From assembly GCA_003946805.1 (NCBI GenBank), contig RPSH01000002.1:124001-188000 (forward strand): a stretch of DNA of 64,000 nt. Direction: 5' to 3'. The notes beneath the pieces are model-generated. The model saw nothing but the letters and a program-made list of their open reading frames with translations. It ran no database searches and had not been told where the DNA came from. This stretch comes from Bacillus sp. 2B10 (GTDB lineage: Bacteria; Pseudomonadota; Alphaproteobacteria; Sphingomonadales; Sphingomonadaceae). A program made the translations under genes and the position numbers. Of this stretch, positions 33,483 to 41,886 are shown piece after piece; the stretch's first letter is position 1, and every line of letters starts with the position of its first letter.

Positions 33483-34414
33483 AGGTTGAAACTATCGAGC
33501 AGCGTCGTACTGCATTCGAAATGCATCGCGTCATCGACGCTGAACGTTGCACCCCAATACCATCCAGCGTCGTTGAAGAACGGCGCCAGCGCGTCGAGCC
33601 CGCGGTTGGAATGGTGCGAACCGCGCTGCTGCAGATAGCCGGCAATCCTCAGATCGATCGCCGTGCCGAAGGCGTGGTTCGAAAGCTTGGTGCTGGATCC
33701 GCGTTGCAGGCGGTTGACCAGCATACCGGCGTTGCTGACCAGTCGATATAGTTCGGGCTGTTGCTGTCGAACCGCCGCGAAAACCTGTCGCAGGCTGGCA
33801 ACGGCTGGCCGGATCCCATGCACCCGGAACGGCCCGACATTCTCGAGTACCAGCAGCCTCAACAGCTTCGGGTTGGTGACCGGACCATCGTCTTTATAGG
33901 ATATGGCGCTGGGACGGCCGCCGAAGCGCCTGATCTGGCTGTCTTGGTTCGGCGAGGACAGTCCGCGGTTGACGCTGTTGCGAGCCGGTAGTCTGGTCGC
34001 CGCTTTCCAGAACGCCTTGCGCTCGGCAGGCGGTTCTGATGCAGGCGCTGCCGGCGAGGCTTTGGGAATGGCTGGTGCGGTCGGCCTTGCTGGCGTACGC
34101 GGTGCCGGCTGGGGTCGCGCCGTGCCCGGCGGGGAAGGGCGGATGGTTCGGCCGGGCGCGGCTGGAGCCGGCGTCGCGGCTGCCTTCGTCAGGTGGCGCC
34201 ATGTCGGTCCGTTGACGTCTACCCGGCCATCGGGGTGGCGCAGCAACCGCCGTTGCAGCCGTTCGATAGCATGGATGGCTAAGCGTCCGCATCGGCGATC
34301 GATCGGTCCGGGGTCGAACCCGGCCTGTTTCACAAGCGTCTGGACGATGCCGACGTCGGCGGGACGATTGCGCCCGCCAAGACCAACCGAGGCGTGTATA
34401 TGATGCGGTGTCAT
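33479..34414 (-). CDS. peptidoglycan-binding / M15-family peptidase
   Basis: A 311-residue protein. The N-terminus (residues about 15-65, VGIVQTLVKQAGFDPGPIDRRCGRLAIHAIERLQRRLL) resembles a peptidoglycan-binding domain; a Pro/Ala linker follows; the C-terminus is an M15 metallopeptidase with the full zinc set: His247 and Asp254 in SNHAFGTAIDL, and His298 in DDAMHFE. Such enzymes cut peptidoglycan cross-bridges (phage endolysin or VanY/CwlK type). No signal peptide is visible, so export is unexplained. ATG 34414 has GGGGAA upstream. It is inserted between nusG and rplK. Confidence 0.8.
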   Translation of the reverse strand: MTPHHIHASVGLGGRNRPADVGIVQTLVKQAGFDPGPIDRRCGRLAIHAIERLQRRLLRHPDGRVDVNGPTWRHLTKAAATPAPAAPGRTIRPSPPGTARPQPAPRTPARPTAPAIPKASPAAPASEPPAERKAFWKAATRLPARNSVNRGLSSPNQDSQIRRFGGRPSAISYKDDGPVTNPKLLRLLVLENVGPFRVHGIRPAVASLRQVFAAVRQQQPELYRLVSNAGMLVNRLQRGSSTKLSNHAFGTAIDLRIAGYLQQRGSHHSNRGLDALAPFFNDAGWYWGATFSVDDAMHFECSTTLLDSFNL

Positions 34415-34541
34415 GCCGTTTCCCCGACGTACTGTTTCGCCGTGCCACTCGAAACAATACCGAAAAGCAGGTCGGGTTCCAATCGCACAACGACGCTCCG
34501 TCAACGGATTTGCCCGAATGGCCGCCTCGTTGCCGAAGAAG

Positions 34542-34573
34542 CAAAAACGGCGCAGGGCTTGTCGCCCTACGCC
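34542..34573 (-). terminator. intrinsic terminator of the secE-nusG operon
   Basis: On the minus strand GGCGTAGGGC, loop GACAA, GCCCTGCGCC, then GTTTTTG: a 10-bp stem with one wobble and a T-run. It separates nusG from the peptidase gene. Confidence 0.82.
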
Positions 34574-34606
34574 GCTAACGTCGGTCGGGTTGCACCCGCC
34601 GGCCGG

Positions 34607-34650
34607 TGTCCGCCGTCTCACGAATAGCGTTCGCTATTCGTGTGCGGACA
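34607..34650 (-). other. long perfect hairpin just after nusG
   Basis: CACGAATAGCG/CGCTATTCGTG (34619-34629, 34632-34642) is a perfect 11-bp palindrome around TT, enclosed by TGTCCGC/GCGGACA. It begins 19 bases beyond the nusG stop and has no T-run. It could protect the 3' end, be an RNase site, or pause polymerase ahead of the real terminator. Confidence 0.7.
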
Positions 34651-34668
34651 GCAAGTCAGGCGTTCGCC

Positions 34669-35208
34669 TTACTTGCTTCGTTCCACTTGCTCGAAATCCA
34701 GTTCCACCGGGGTCGCGCGCCCGAAGATCGACACCGAAACCTTCACCTTCGACTTGTCGAAGTCCAGTTCCTCGACCACGCCGTTGAAGCTCGCGAACGG
34801 GCCGTCCAGCACCTTGACCGAATCGCCGATCTCGAAATCGACCTTGATCTTCTGCTTGGTGGGCGAGGCGGCGGCCTCTTCCTTGCTGTTGAGCATCCGC
34901 GTGGCTTCCGCCTCGCTGATCGCCTGCGGCTTGCCCGACGATCCCAGGAATCCGGTCACCTTCGGCGTGTTCTTGACGAGGTGGTACACCTGGTCGCTCA
35001 GGTCCAGCTTCGCCAGCACGTAACCGGGCATGAACTTGCGCTCGGACTGCACCTTCTTGCCGCGACGGACTTCGGTCACATTCTCGGTCGGCACCTCGAT
35101 CGCCTCGACGGCGTGGTCGAGGCCCAGGCGCGTCGCCTCGGTCAGGATCGAATCGCGGACCTTGCCCTCGAAGCCGGAATAGGCGTGAATGATGTACCAG
35201 CGCGACAT
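34669..35208 (-). CDS. nusG: transcription antitermination factor NusG
   Basis: A 179-residue NusG that binds RNA polymerase and couples it to Rho or the ribosome. The NGN domain starts MSRWYIIHAYSGFEGKV and has RRGKKVQSERKFMPGYVLAK; the KOW domain is at the C-terminus (DFEIGDSVKVLDGPFASFNGVVEEL). Length is standard. It follows secE by 34 bases. The usual downstream rplK is displaced by 2.8 kb. Confidence 0.97.
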   Translation of the reverse strand: MSRWYIIHAYSGFEGKVRDSILTEATRLGLDHAVEAIEVPTENVTEVRRGKKVQSERKFMPGYVLAKLDLSDQVYHLVKNTPKVTGFLGSSGKPQAISEAEATRMLNSKEEAAASPTKQKIKVDFEIGDSVKVLDGPFASFNGVVEELDFDKSKVKVSVSIFGRATPVELDFEQVERSK

Positions 35209-35242
35209 GGGTGTCCTTAAAGCTATTGGGGGGCGGCGGCGG

Positions 35243-35440
35243 TTACTGCGCGAGCTTCAGCAAGCCCTTGACGATCGCGTCGAACGCCGAATCCACGCCA
35301 AGGAAGAAGACCGCGAGCAGCGTCGTCATGATGACGACCATCACCGCCGTCATCACCGTTTCCTTGCGCGTCGGCCACGTCACCTTGGCGGTTTCGGCCC
35401 GGACCTGCCGCATGAATTCGACTGGGGTAACCTTCGCCAC
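35243..35440 (-). CDS. secE: preprotein translocase subunit SecE
   Basis: A 65-residue single-spanning SecE that stabilises SecY. The conserved amphipathic segment VEFMRQVRAETAKVTWPTRKETV precedes the transmembrane helix MTAVMVVIMTTLLAVFFLGVD. GTG 35440 is chosen: it gives the usual VAKVTP start, whereas the TTG 45 bases upstream adds untypical residues. A good promoter lies 106-134 bases upstream. Confidence 0.93.
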   Translation of the reverse strand: MAKVTPVEFMRQVRAETAKVTWPTRKETVMTAVMVVIMTTLLAVFFLGVDSAFDAIVKGLLKLAQ

Positions 35441-35545
35441 GTGTGCCTGACCTTCGCTAACGGTTTGACCGACTGCCGGACACAAGGCCCCGTCCGGTTC
35501 TGTTCGAACCGGCGCGGCCCATCCACGCTGTCGGATTGGGCATGG

Positions 35546-35574
35546 TATCTAGCGTCGAACCGCCCGCCGTGCAA
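35546..35574 (-). promoter_or_regulatory. candidate promoter for secE-nusG
   Basis: On the minus strand TTGCAC (35574-35569), exactly 17 bases, then TAGATA (35551-35546). This is a good sigma-70 type match and places the start about 100 bases before secE. Confidence 0.6.
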
Positions 35575-35661
35575 GCGCAGCGGGGACGGGGGATTATGGT
35601 GTGTCTGGAAATGGCCGGCACCGCCCGGAACGCGCTCGTTCGCACGTTTCCGGACAAGCGC

Positions 35662-36240
35662 CTACAGTAGCGAAACCGCCGCGAACCCGCCGACCAGCGC
35701 CACGACCAGCAGCGTGCCGATCAGCGTCAGCCGCTTCTCGATGAAGTCCTGCACCGGCTGGCCGTATTTCTTGAGCAGGAACGCGATCAGGAAGAAGCGG
35801 AAGGCGCGGGTGATCGCCGCGGTCAGCACGAACAGTCCGAAATTGAACTTGGCGAGGCCCGACGCGATCGTCACCAGCTTGAACGGGATCGGCGTCAGCC
35901 CTTTCAGCAGGATGATCGCCGCGCCATATTCGGCGAACCCGGCCTGGAACTTCGCCGCCTTGTCCTGCAACCCGTACAGGTTGATGACCCACGCGCCGAC
36001 CGTGTCCCACAGGAAATAGCCGATGGCATAGCCGACCATGCCGCCCAGCACCGACGCGATCGTGCAGATCGCCGCGATCTGGTACGCGCGGCTGCGGTGC
36101 TGCAGGATGACCGGGACCAGCACGACGTCGGGCGGGATCGGGAAGAACGAGCTTTCGCAGAACGACACGACGGCAAGGCTGCGCACCGCATGGCGATGGT
36201 TGGCGAGGCGGAGCGTCCAGTCGTACAGCGCGCGGAACAT
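35662..36240 (-). CDS. YqaA/DedA-type (VTT domain) inner membrane protein
   Basis: A 192-residue membrane protein with a VTT/SNARE-assoc domain: FCESSFFPIPPDVVLVPVIL (the re-entrant loop with the acidic residue) and KGLTPIPFKLVTIASGL (the second loop with the conserved Gly/Pro and basic residue), plus four transmembrane helices. DedA relatives are implicated in polyprenyl-phosphate or phospholipid translocation. ATG 36240 chosen by family N-terminus (MFRALYDW). It lies between tRNA-Trp and secE. Confidence 0.85.
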   Translation of the reverse strand: MFRALYDWTLRLANHRHAVRSLAVVSFCESSFFPIPPDVVLVPVILQHRSRAYQIAAICTIASVLGGMVGYAIGYFLWDTVGAWVINLYGLQDKAAKFQAGFAEYGAAIILLKGLTPIPFKLVTIASGLAKFNFGLFVLTAAITRAFRFFLIAFLLKKYGQPVQDFIEKRLTLIGTLLVVALVGGFAAVSLL

Positions 36241-36312
36241 CGTCGTCGGTCCTGCTTGATCGTGGCGGGGACGGGATGCCCCGTTCGGCGGGGCGGTTGG
36301 CGCGGGGCGCGC

Positions 36313-36388
36313 TGGCACGAGTGGAGGGATTCGAACCCCCGGCCCTCGGTTTTGGAGACCGATGCTCTACCAGCTGAGCTACACTCGT
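36313..36388 (-). tRNA. tRNA-Trp (CCA anticodon)
   Basis: A 76-nt tRNA including encoded CCA. Acceptor stem ACGAGTG/CACTCGT, D arm GCTCAGCTGGTAGAGC, anticodon loop CTCCAAAA giving CCA, and T loop TTCGAAT are all present; discriminator G as expected for tRNA-Trp. Its place upstream of secE is the common bacterial arrangement. Confidence 0.96.
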
Positions 36389-36516
36389 GTGCGGACGCGG
36401 CCTCTATCCCGGTCGAACCGGAAGGGCAAGGCCGATTCTGGCCTAGCCGTCCGGGGCCTTGTAGGAAAGCGCTAAATCCTCCCCGGCGTGGGGAGGGCGC
36501 TTGCGTCATCAGGCGC

Positions 36517-38271
36517 CTATGCGGCGATCGCGTACGGCTTGATGTCCCCGTCGAGGTACAGTTTCCGCGCCTTCGCCCGGCTCAGCTTCCCCGACGACGT
36601 CCGCGGCAGGGTGCGCGGCGGGACCAGTTCGATGACGCAGTTCATGCCGGTAACCGACCGTACCCGCTCGCGAATTTCCTCGCGCAGCCGCTGCCGCTCG
36701 GCCTCGTCCGACGCGCGGCACTGCACCAGCACCGCCGGGGTTTCCTCGCCGCCCGGCGTCGTGATCGCGAAGGCGGCGATGTCGCCGGCCTTGAACCCGG
36801 GCAGCTGCTCGACCGCCCATTCGATGTCCTGCGGCCAGTGATTCTTGCCGTTGACGATAATCATGTCCTTGGCCCGGCCGACAATATAGACATATCCGTC
36901 AGATAGATAGCCCATGTCCCCGGTGTCCAGCCAGCCATCGGCCATGCACGCCTCGGTCGCTTCCGGATCGCGGAAATACCCGCTCATCAGCGACGGCCCC
37001 TTGCACCACAGCTTGCCGATCGCCCGCTCGGGCAGGGGGGTGCCGTCTTCTTCGCGGATTTCGACCAGCATGTCGCGCACCGGCTTCCCGCAGTTCACGA
37101 TCGCACGGTAGCGCTGCGGCCGGTCGGCGCGGCCGGCGTGGCCGGAAAGTTCCGTCTCTTCAACCAGTTCGACGACGATCCCTTCCCCCGGCGGCATGAT
37201 CGCCACCGCCAGCGTCGCCTCGGCAAGGCCATAGGACGGCAGGAATGCCGACGCCTTGAACCCGGCATCGGCGAAGGCGTCGACGAACGACTGCATCACG
37301 TCCGGCCGGATCATGTCGGCGCCGTTGCCCGCCAGCCGCCAGCGTGACAGGTCGAACCGGTCCGCCGCCTTGGTCTGGCTCGACATCCGCCGCGCGCAGA
37401 TGTCGTATCCGAACGTCGGCGAGTAGGAAATCGAATTGCCCGTGTTGCGGGTGATGAGGTCGAGCCACGCCAGCGGACGCCGGGCAAAATCCTCTGTTTT
37501 CAGATAGTCGGTCGAAACCTGGTTGGCGACTACCGACAGGAAGCAGCCGACCAGCCCCATGTCGTGATACCACGGCAGCCACGAGATGCAGCGATCCTCC
37601 TCGCCCACTTCCATGCCGTGGCTATGCGCGGCAAGGTTGTTGAGCAGCGCGGCGTGGGTGATCTCGGTCCCGTGCGGGAAGCGGGTCGAGCCGCTCGAAT
37701 ATTGAAGGTAGCACACGTCGTCGCTCGACGCCTGCGGCAGGTCGACGACCGGCGCGTCGGCGGCGGAAAAGCTTTCCCAGTCAATGCCTTCGACGCCCGA
37801 GATGCGTGCCGCCTCGCCCGCCATCGCTTCCAGTTCGGCCGGGTAGAACAGCGTCCTGGGGTCGCAGCTCGCCAACTGGACGCGCAATTGCTCGACATAC
37901 GCCTCGCGCCCGCCGAACGACGTGGGCAGCGGCAGCGGCACCGGCCATGCGCCGGCATAGACCACGCCGAAGAACAGCGCGGCGAACTCCGCCCCCGTCT
38001 CGGCGATCAGCGCGATCCGGTCGCCCGGGCGCACGCCCTTCGCGATCAGGCGGCAGGCCTGCTGCAACGCATCCTCGCGCATCTCGCGGAACGGATAGGG
38101 GCGTTTCAACGTGCCGCGCGCATCGTGGAAGTTCAGCCCGCGCGTGCCGAGCGCGGCATAATCCATTGCCTCGCCCAGCGTCGCGAAGTCCGCGAAACGA
38201 CGCGGCAACGCGTCGACCGTCGGGGTCGCTTCGGGGGCAACTGCAATACTTCCTTCAGGATTCGTCGTCAT
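36517..38271 (-). CDS. fatty acyl-AMP ligase (FAAL)
   Basis: A 584-residue ANL-family enzyme that activates fatty acids as acyl-adenylates and passes them to an acyl carrier protein rather than CoA. The P-loop YLQYSSGSTRFPHGTEITH, the YGLAEATLAV motif and the C-terminal GDMGYLSDGYVYIVGRAKDMIIVNGKNHWPQDIE (FAAL form) support this over acyl-CoA synthetase. No carrier protein, polyketide synthase or sphingolipid gene is adjacent, so its product is unclear; sphingolipid or lipid-A type acylation is possible. ATG 38271 (MTTNPEG) chosen over longer frames. Divergent from recX. Confidence 0.88.
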   Translation of the reverse strand: MTTNPEGSIAVAPEATPTVDALPRRFADFATLGEAMDYAALGTRGLNFHDARGTLKRPYPFREMREDALQQACRLIAKGVRPGDRIALIAETGAEFAALFFGVVYAGAWPVPLPLPTSFGGREAYVEQLRVQLASCDPRTLFYPAELEAMAGEAARISGVEGIDWESFSAADAPVVDLPQASSDDVCYLQYSSGSTRFPHGTEITHAALLNNLAAHSHGMEVGEEDRCISWLPWYHDMGLVGCFLSVVANQVSTDYLKTEDFARRPLAWLDLITRNTGNSISYSPTFGYDICARRMSSQTKAADRFDLSRWRLAGNGADMIRPDVMQSFVDAFADAGFKASAFLPSYGLAEATLAVAIMPPGEGIVVELVEETELSGHAGRADRPQRYRAIVNCGKPVRDMLVEIREEDGTPLPERAIGKLWCKGPSLMSGYFRDPEATEACMADGWLDTGDMGYLSDGYVYIVGRAKDMIIVNGKNHWPQDIEWAVEQLPGFKAGDIAAFAITTPGGEETPAVLVQCRASDEAERQRLREEIRERVRSVTGMNCVIELVPPRTLPRTSSGKLSRAKARKLYLDGDIKPYAIAA

Positions 38272-38396
38272 TCTTGTCCAACTCTCAGGCCCGTTCGCGC
38301 GATACGCGGCGTTCGAAGCGTGTCGCCATAGCGGCAAAGGACCGCGCGGCACAGTTCATTTCAAAATCGCGACGTAGTGTGGCACAAACATGGCGC

Positions 38397-38927
38397 ATGT
38401 CCCGCACCCCCCGTCGTCCGCTCCCGCCGCTCGACCAGCCTGCCCTGGAACGCGCCGCCTTACGCTATGTTGAACGCTATGCGACCACCCGCGCGAAGCT
38501 GGCCGCGTACCTGACCCGCAAGCTGCGCGAGCGCGGCAGCGATGGACCGGTCGATGTCGCGGGTCTTGCCGACCGGATGGCCGAACTGCGCTACGTCGAT
38601 GACCGCGCCTTTGCCGAGATGCGCGCGGCCTCGATGACCCGCCGGGGGCTGGGTGCGCGCCGGGTACGCGACGCGCTGCGCCATGCGGGGGTGGGGGAGG
38701 AGGATGCAGGCGCCGTCGCCGACACGCTGGACGACGGCGCACAGGCAGCGGCGCTGGCCTTTGCGCGGCGCAAGCGGATGGGGCCGTTCGCCATCGCGCC
38801 GGTCGAGCGCGAGCGGCGCGAAAAGCAGATCGCGGCGATGGTGCGCGCGGGGCACGCGCCGTCGCTGGCCCGGCGTATCCTGTCGCTCGACCCCGCCGAT
38901 CCCGACGACGCGCTGTTGCTGGAATGA
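38397..38927 (+). CDS. recX: regulatory protein RecX
   Basis: A 176-residue RecX, which binds the RecA filament groove and limits recombination. Repeated three-helix units are visible: ALRYVERYATTRAKLAAYLTRKLRER, VAGLADRMAELRYVDDRAFAEM, and the C-terminal KQIAAMVRAGHAPSLARRILSL. recA is not adjacent. The start ATG 38397 lies 125 bases from the divergent FAAL start. Confidence 0.88.
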   Translation: MSRTPRRPLPPLDQPALERAALRYVERYATTRAKLAAYLTRKLRERGSDGPVDVAGLADRMAELRYVDDRAFAEMRAASMTRRGLGARRVRDALRHAGVGEEDAGAVADTLDDGAQAAALAFARRKRMGPFAIAPVERERREKQIAAMVRAGHAPSLARRILSLDPADPDDALLLE

Positions 38928-38994
38928 CGCGCAAAGAAATCGTCGCGTTCGCGAAACATCGTGTTAGGATACGCCCCGGGGGGAGCACGCAACG

Positions 38995-39579
38995 ATGCGT
39001 CTGGAAGCGCGAACAATTGCCGATGATTGCGTGGCAGCACCGGTGACGGGGGGTAATCTGCCCTCGTCCGGCGAAGATATTTTGCCTGCGGTTCGCGGCG
39101 TCATCAAATGGTTCGACGTCACGCGCGGCTTCGGTTTCGCGGTGGCTGACGATGATGGCATCGGTGATGTTTTGGTGCATTTTTCGGTACTGGAGGCGCA
39201 TGGCCGCCGGACCCTGCCCGAAGGGGCCATCATCCATTGCAACGTCGCGCGGCGCGCGCGCGGGCATCAGGCGATCGAGATCGTCGAAATCGACCTGTCG
39301 AGTGCGATCGAACCGGTCCGTCGCGTCGCCGAGCGGCCCGACCGGCTGGCGCTGGCCGATCAGGCGGGACCGTTCGAACCGGTGTCGGTCAAATGGTTCA
39401 ACCGCCTGAAGGGATACGGATTCCTGGTGCGCGATGCCCGGCCCGGCGACGTGTTCGTCCATATGGAGACGCTGCGCCGCGGCGGGATCGAGGAGGTCGA
39501 CCCCGAACAGCGGCTTGTCGCGCGCATCGTCGAGGGGCAGAAGGGGCCGTTGGCCGTAGTGGTCGAAACGGGCGAGTGA
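38995..39579 (+). CDS. double cold-shock-domain protein
   Basis: A 194-residue protein with two CSDs. Domain 1 (about 33-98) has [15 protein letters not shown] and [12 protein letters not shown]; domain 2 (about 128-192) has [14 protein letters not shown] and [12 protein letters not shown]. Both RNP motifs are present, RNP1 somewhat altered. Such tandem CSD proteins occur in alphaproteobacteria and bind single-stranded nucleic acid; some are stationary-phase regulated. GGGGGGAG lies about 9 bases before the ATG. DUF192 gene follows after 4 bases. Confidence 0.88.
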   Translation: MRLEARTIADDCVAAPVTGGNLPSSGEDILPAVRGVIKWFDVTRGFGFAVADDDGIGDVLVHFSVLEAHGRRTLPEGAIIHCNVARRARGHQAIEIVEIDLSSAIEPVRRVAERPDRLALADQAGPFEPVSVKWFNRLKGYGFLVRDARPGDVFVHMETLRRGGIEEVDPEQRLVARIVEGQKGPLAVVVETGE

Positions 39580-39583
39580 ACGC

Positions 39584-40075
39584 GTGAACAAGCGGCGAAT
39601 TTCCGGGCTGGCGGCGATTGCGCTGCTGGTGGCGACCGGGGCGTGCAAGGGCGAGGCCGGAAGCGGCGAATCGCGTTCCGAACACGGCATGGTGGTGAAG
39701 CCGGTGACGGTCACCACCGCCGACGGCAAATCGCACATGTTCAAGGCGGAAGTCGCCGCGACCGAGGCGCAGCAGCAGCAAGGGCTGATGTACCGCCCGC
39801 CGCTGGCGCCCGATGCGGGGATGCTGTTCGCGCCCTATCCACCCGATGGCGGGCCGCCGCGCGCGGCCAGCTTCTGGATGCGCAACACGCCCGGTTCGCT
39901 GGACATCATCTTCATCCGCCAGGACGGCACGATCGCCACGATCGGCGAGAATGCCGTGCCGTTCTCCGACGCGAAGGTCGATTCGGGCGAACCGATCGCG
40001 GCGGTGCTGGAACTGGGCGGGGGGCGTACCGCCGAACTGGGCATCGCGGCGGGGGACAAGGTGACGTGGAAATGA
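39584..40075 (+). CDS. DUF192-family exported lipoprotein
   Basis: A 163-residue protein with a lipoprotein-like leader (ISGLAAIALLVATGACKGE, Cys21) and a DUF192 domain: ATEAQQQQGLMYRPPLAPDAGMLFAPY, SFWMRNTPGSLDIIFIRQDGTI and VLELGGGRTAELGIAAGDKV. Family function is unknown; it is compact and probably periplasmic. GTG 39584 lies 4 bases after the stop of the cold-shock gene, so they may be co-transcribed. Confidence 0.85.
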   Translation: MNKRRISGLAAIALLVATGACKGEAGSGESRSEHGMVVKPVTVTTADGKSHMFKAEVAATEAQQQQGLMYRPPLAPDAGMLFAPYPPDGGPPRAASFWMRNTPGSLDIIFIRQDGTIATIGENAVPFSDAKVDSGEPIAAVLELGGGRTAELGIAAGDKVTWK

Positions 40076-40120
40076 TCGGCCCCATTGTCGTGGGGCGTGG
40101 GGGACGCTAAGCGAACGCCC

Positions 40121-40513
40121 ATGGGTATCCTCGCGAACGCATTCACCTGGTGGAACGGTGCCACCTTCGGCACCTGGCTCGGCTTGCGCGGCAAGACGCA
40201 GGTCGGCACCGACGACCTCGGCAACGCCTATTATCAGGGTGGACGCGATACCAACGGCAATCCGCGCCGCTGGGTGATCTATTCAGGGTCGAACGACGCC
40301 AGCCGGGTGCCCCCCGAATGGTTCAGCTGGCTGCACCACCAGATCGAGGGTACGCCCGATGAGTCGCTGCCGCCGGTGCGCCAGTGGCAGAAGCCGCCGA
40401 TCGCGAACCAGACCGGCACCGCGCTCGCCTATCGTCCGCCCGGCGTCCTCGACAAGGGCGGTGCCCGCGTCCGCGCCACCGGTGATTACGAGGCGTGGAG
40501 CCCCGACGCGTGA
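40121..40513 (+). CDS. NDUFA12-like complex I accessory protein
   Basis: A 130-residue homologue of the 17.2-kDa (NDUFA12/B17.2) subunit: TWWNGATFGTWLGLRGKTQVGTDDLGNAYYQ, RRWVIYSG, and DASRVPPEWFSWLHHQIEGTPDE are characteristic. In alphaproteobacteria it associates with NADH:quinone oxidoreductase. ATG 40121 chosen by family N-terminus (MGILANAFTWW). Its stop overlaps the DUF2155 start (GTGA), a pairing that is common in alphaproteobacteria. Confidence 0.92.
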   Translation: MGILANAFTWWNGATFGTWLGLRGKTQVGTDDLGNAYYQGGRDTNGNPRRWVIYSGSNDASRVPPEWFSWLHHQIEGTPDESLPPVRQWQKPPIANQTGTALAYRPPGVLDKGGARVRATGDYEAWSPDA

Positions 40514-41184
40514 ATCCGCGCCGCTGGCTGGCCGGGCTGGCGATCGCGGTCCTGCTGGCGGTCGGCGGATGGTTCGGCTGGCGTAGCTGGCAGTCGCGAC
40601 AGGCGACGCCGGACAGCCCGCGTGCGGAGATCGCCGTCCCTGAATCGGCCCGTCCGCGTCCCGGCGGGCCCGAAGTCGTCAGCGTCGACGCCGGGCTCGA
40701 CAGCCGCCTGCTCGCCGGTGCCACGCCGATGGCCGGGCGGGTCGCGGTGGTCGGCCTGCTGAACAAGCGCAACGGCGAAACCCGCAACCTGACGCTGAAG
40801 CCCGGACAGGCGACGCGCATCGGCGACGTCATCGTCCGCCTGCGCGCGTGCGAGCGCACCGCGCCGTGGGAGCAGGAGCAATATACCGGCGCGTTCGTGC
40901 AGCTGGACGTGCGCGGCACCGATGCGAAATGGCGCCGCGCCTTTTCGGGCTGGCTGTTCAAGGAACGCCCTGCGCTGAACGTCGTGCTGCACCCGATCTA
41001 CGACGTCTGGCCCAAGAGCTGCACGATGTCCTTTCCCGACACCGGCCCGGAAACGGTGTCGGCCGGGGCGGGCGCCGCACCCGCGGCCAGCGGCACGCGG
41101 CGGTCGAGCGCGCCGAAATCGGCCGAGGCCGCTCCGGCACCGGCCGAACCCAGCCCCAGCGCCGCGGACAACAGCGCGGAATAG
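40510..41184 (+). CDS. DUF2155 protein with low-complexity tail
   Basis: A 224-residue exported protein: an N-terminal membrane anchor (WLAGLAIAVLLAVGGWFGW), a linker, and the DUF2155 core (VVGLLNKRNGETRNLTLKPGQ, ACERTAPWEQEQYTGAFVQLDV, GWLFKERPALNVVLHPIYDVWPKSC). About 53 Ala/Ser/Pro-rich residues follow the core. This tail lies opposite the 3' end of aat: the two coding regions overlap for 187 bases (40998-41184). GTG 40510 overlaps the NDUFA12-like stop by 4 bases. Confidence 0.88.
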   Translation: MNPRRWLAGLAIAVLLAVGGWFGWRSWQSRQATPDSPRAEIAVPESARPRPGGPEVVSVDAGLDSRLLAGATPMAGRVAVVGLLNKRNGETRNLTLKPGQATRIGDVIVRLRACERTAPWEQEQYTGAFVQLDVRGTDAKWRRAFSGWLFKERPALNVVLHPIYDVWPKSCTMSFPDTGPETVSAGAGAAPAASGTRRSSAPKSAEAAPAPAEPSPSAADNSAE

Positions 41185-41735
41185 GTCGCGCGCGGGATTT
41201 CCACCACGCCCATCGTCGCCAGATGGTCGGTCTGGAACTGGCAGTCGAGCAAGCGAAACCCGCCGGCGCGCAACCGCGCGACCAGCCATGCCAATGCGAC
41301 CTTCGACGCGCTCGGCGCGCGGCTGACCATCGATTCGCCGAAGAACGCCCGCCCCAGCGCCAGCCCGTACAGCCCCCCCGCCAGCCGGTCGCCGTCCCAG
41401 ATTTCGACCGAGTGGGCGAGGCCCATTTCGTGCAGCCGCAGGAAGGCGCGCTCGATCGTCGCGTTGATCCATGTCTCCGGCCGGTCCGACGCGCTTTCGG
41501 CGCACAGCGCGATGATGTCCTCGAACGCCCGGTCGGCGGTCACGCGATAGCGATCGGACGCCACCAGCTTGCGCAGCGAGCGAGAGAGGTGGAACCCGTC
41601 GAGCGGCAACACGCCGCGCATCCGGGGTTCGACCCAGTAGACGCCGGGCGCATCGCGATCGTCGGCCATCGGAAAGATGCCGCTGGCATAGGCCTGCAAC
41701 AGCGTCTGCGGATCCAGGTCGAAATCGGGGGCCAT
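40998..41735 (-). CDS. aat: leucyl/phenylalanyl-tRNA--protein transferase
   Basis: A 245-residue Aat, which adds Leu or Phe to N-terminal Lys/Arg of proteins for N-end-rule degradation by ClpAP. ASGIFPMADDRDAPGVYWVEPRMRGVLPLDGFH and WVEP are diagnostic, with GLYGLALGRAFFGESMVS and FRLLDCQFQTDHLATMG. The C-terminus SGKDIVQLLGQTS is family-like, so the overlap with DUF2155 is real. ATG 41735 is preferred to 41744 because AGGA lies 8 bases upstream of it. Confidence 0.92.
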   Translation of the reverse strand: MAPDFDLDPQTLLQAYASGIFPMADDRDAPGVYWVEPRMRGVLPLDGFHLSRSLRKLVASDRYRVTADRAFEDIIALCAESASDRPETWINATIERAFLRLHEMGLAHSVEIWDGDRLAGGLYGLALGRAFFGESMVSRAPSASKVALAWLVARLRAGGFRLLDCQFQTDHLATMGVVEIPRATYSALLSAALGLGSAGAGAASADFGALDRRVPLAAGAAPAPADTVSGPVSGKDIVQLLGQTS

Positions 41736-41886
41736 CGGACGCATCCTAGAGCGGTTTCCGGTCGGACTGAACCATCGTCATCGTCCTGCCGCGCCACCGA
41801 TCCGGGGCTTCACTGAAGTGCTCGGACCGGTAACCTGTCTCGTGGCCCCGAACCACAAGATACCGATCAGGCCGACCAATCGCCGC

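Noticed and set aside
32003-34414. Prophage made of a terminase-like protein and an endolysin-like peptidase
   Set aside because: Genes are on opposite strands, no capsid, portal, integrase or att sites are visible, and the flanks are housekeeping genes.
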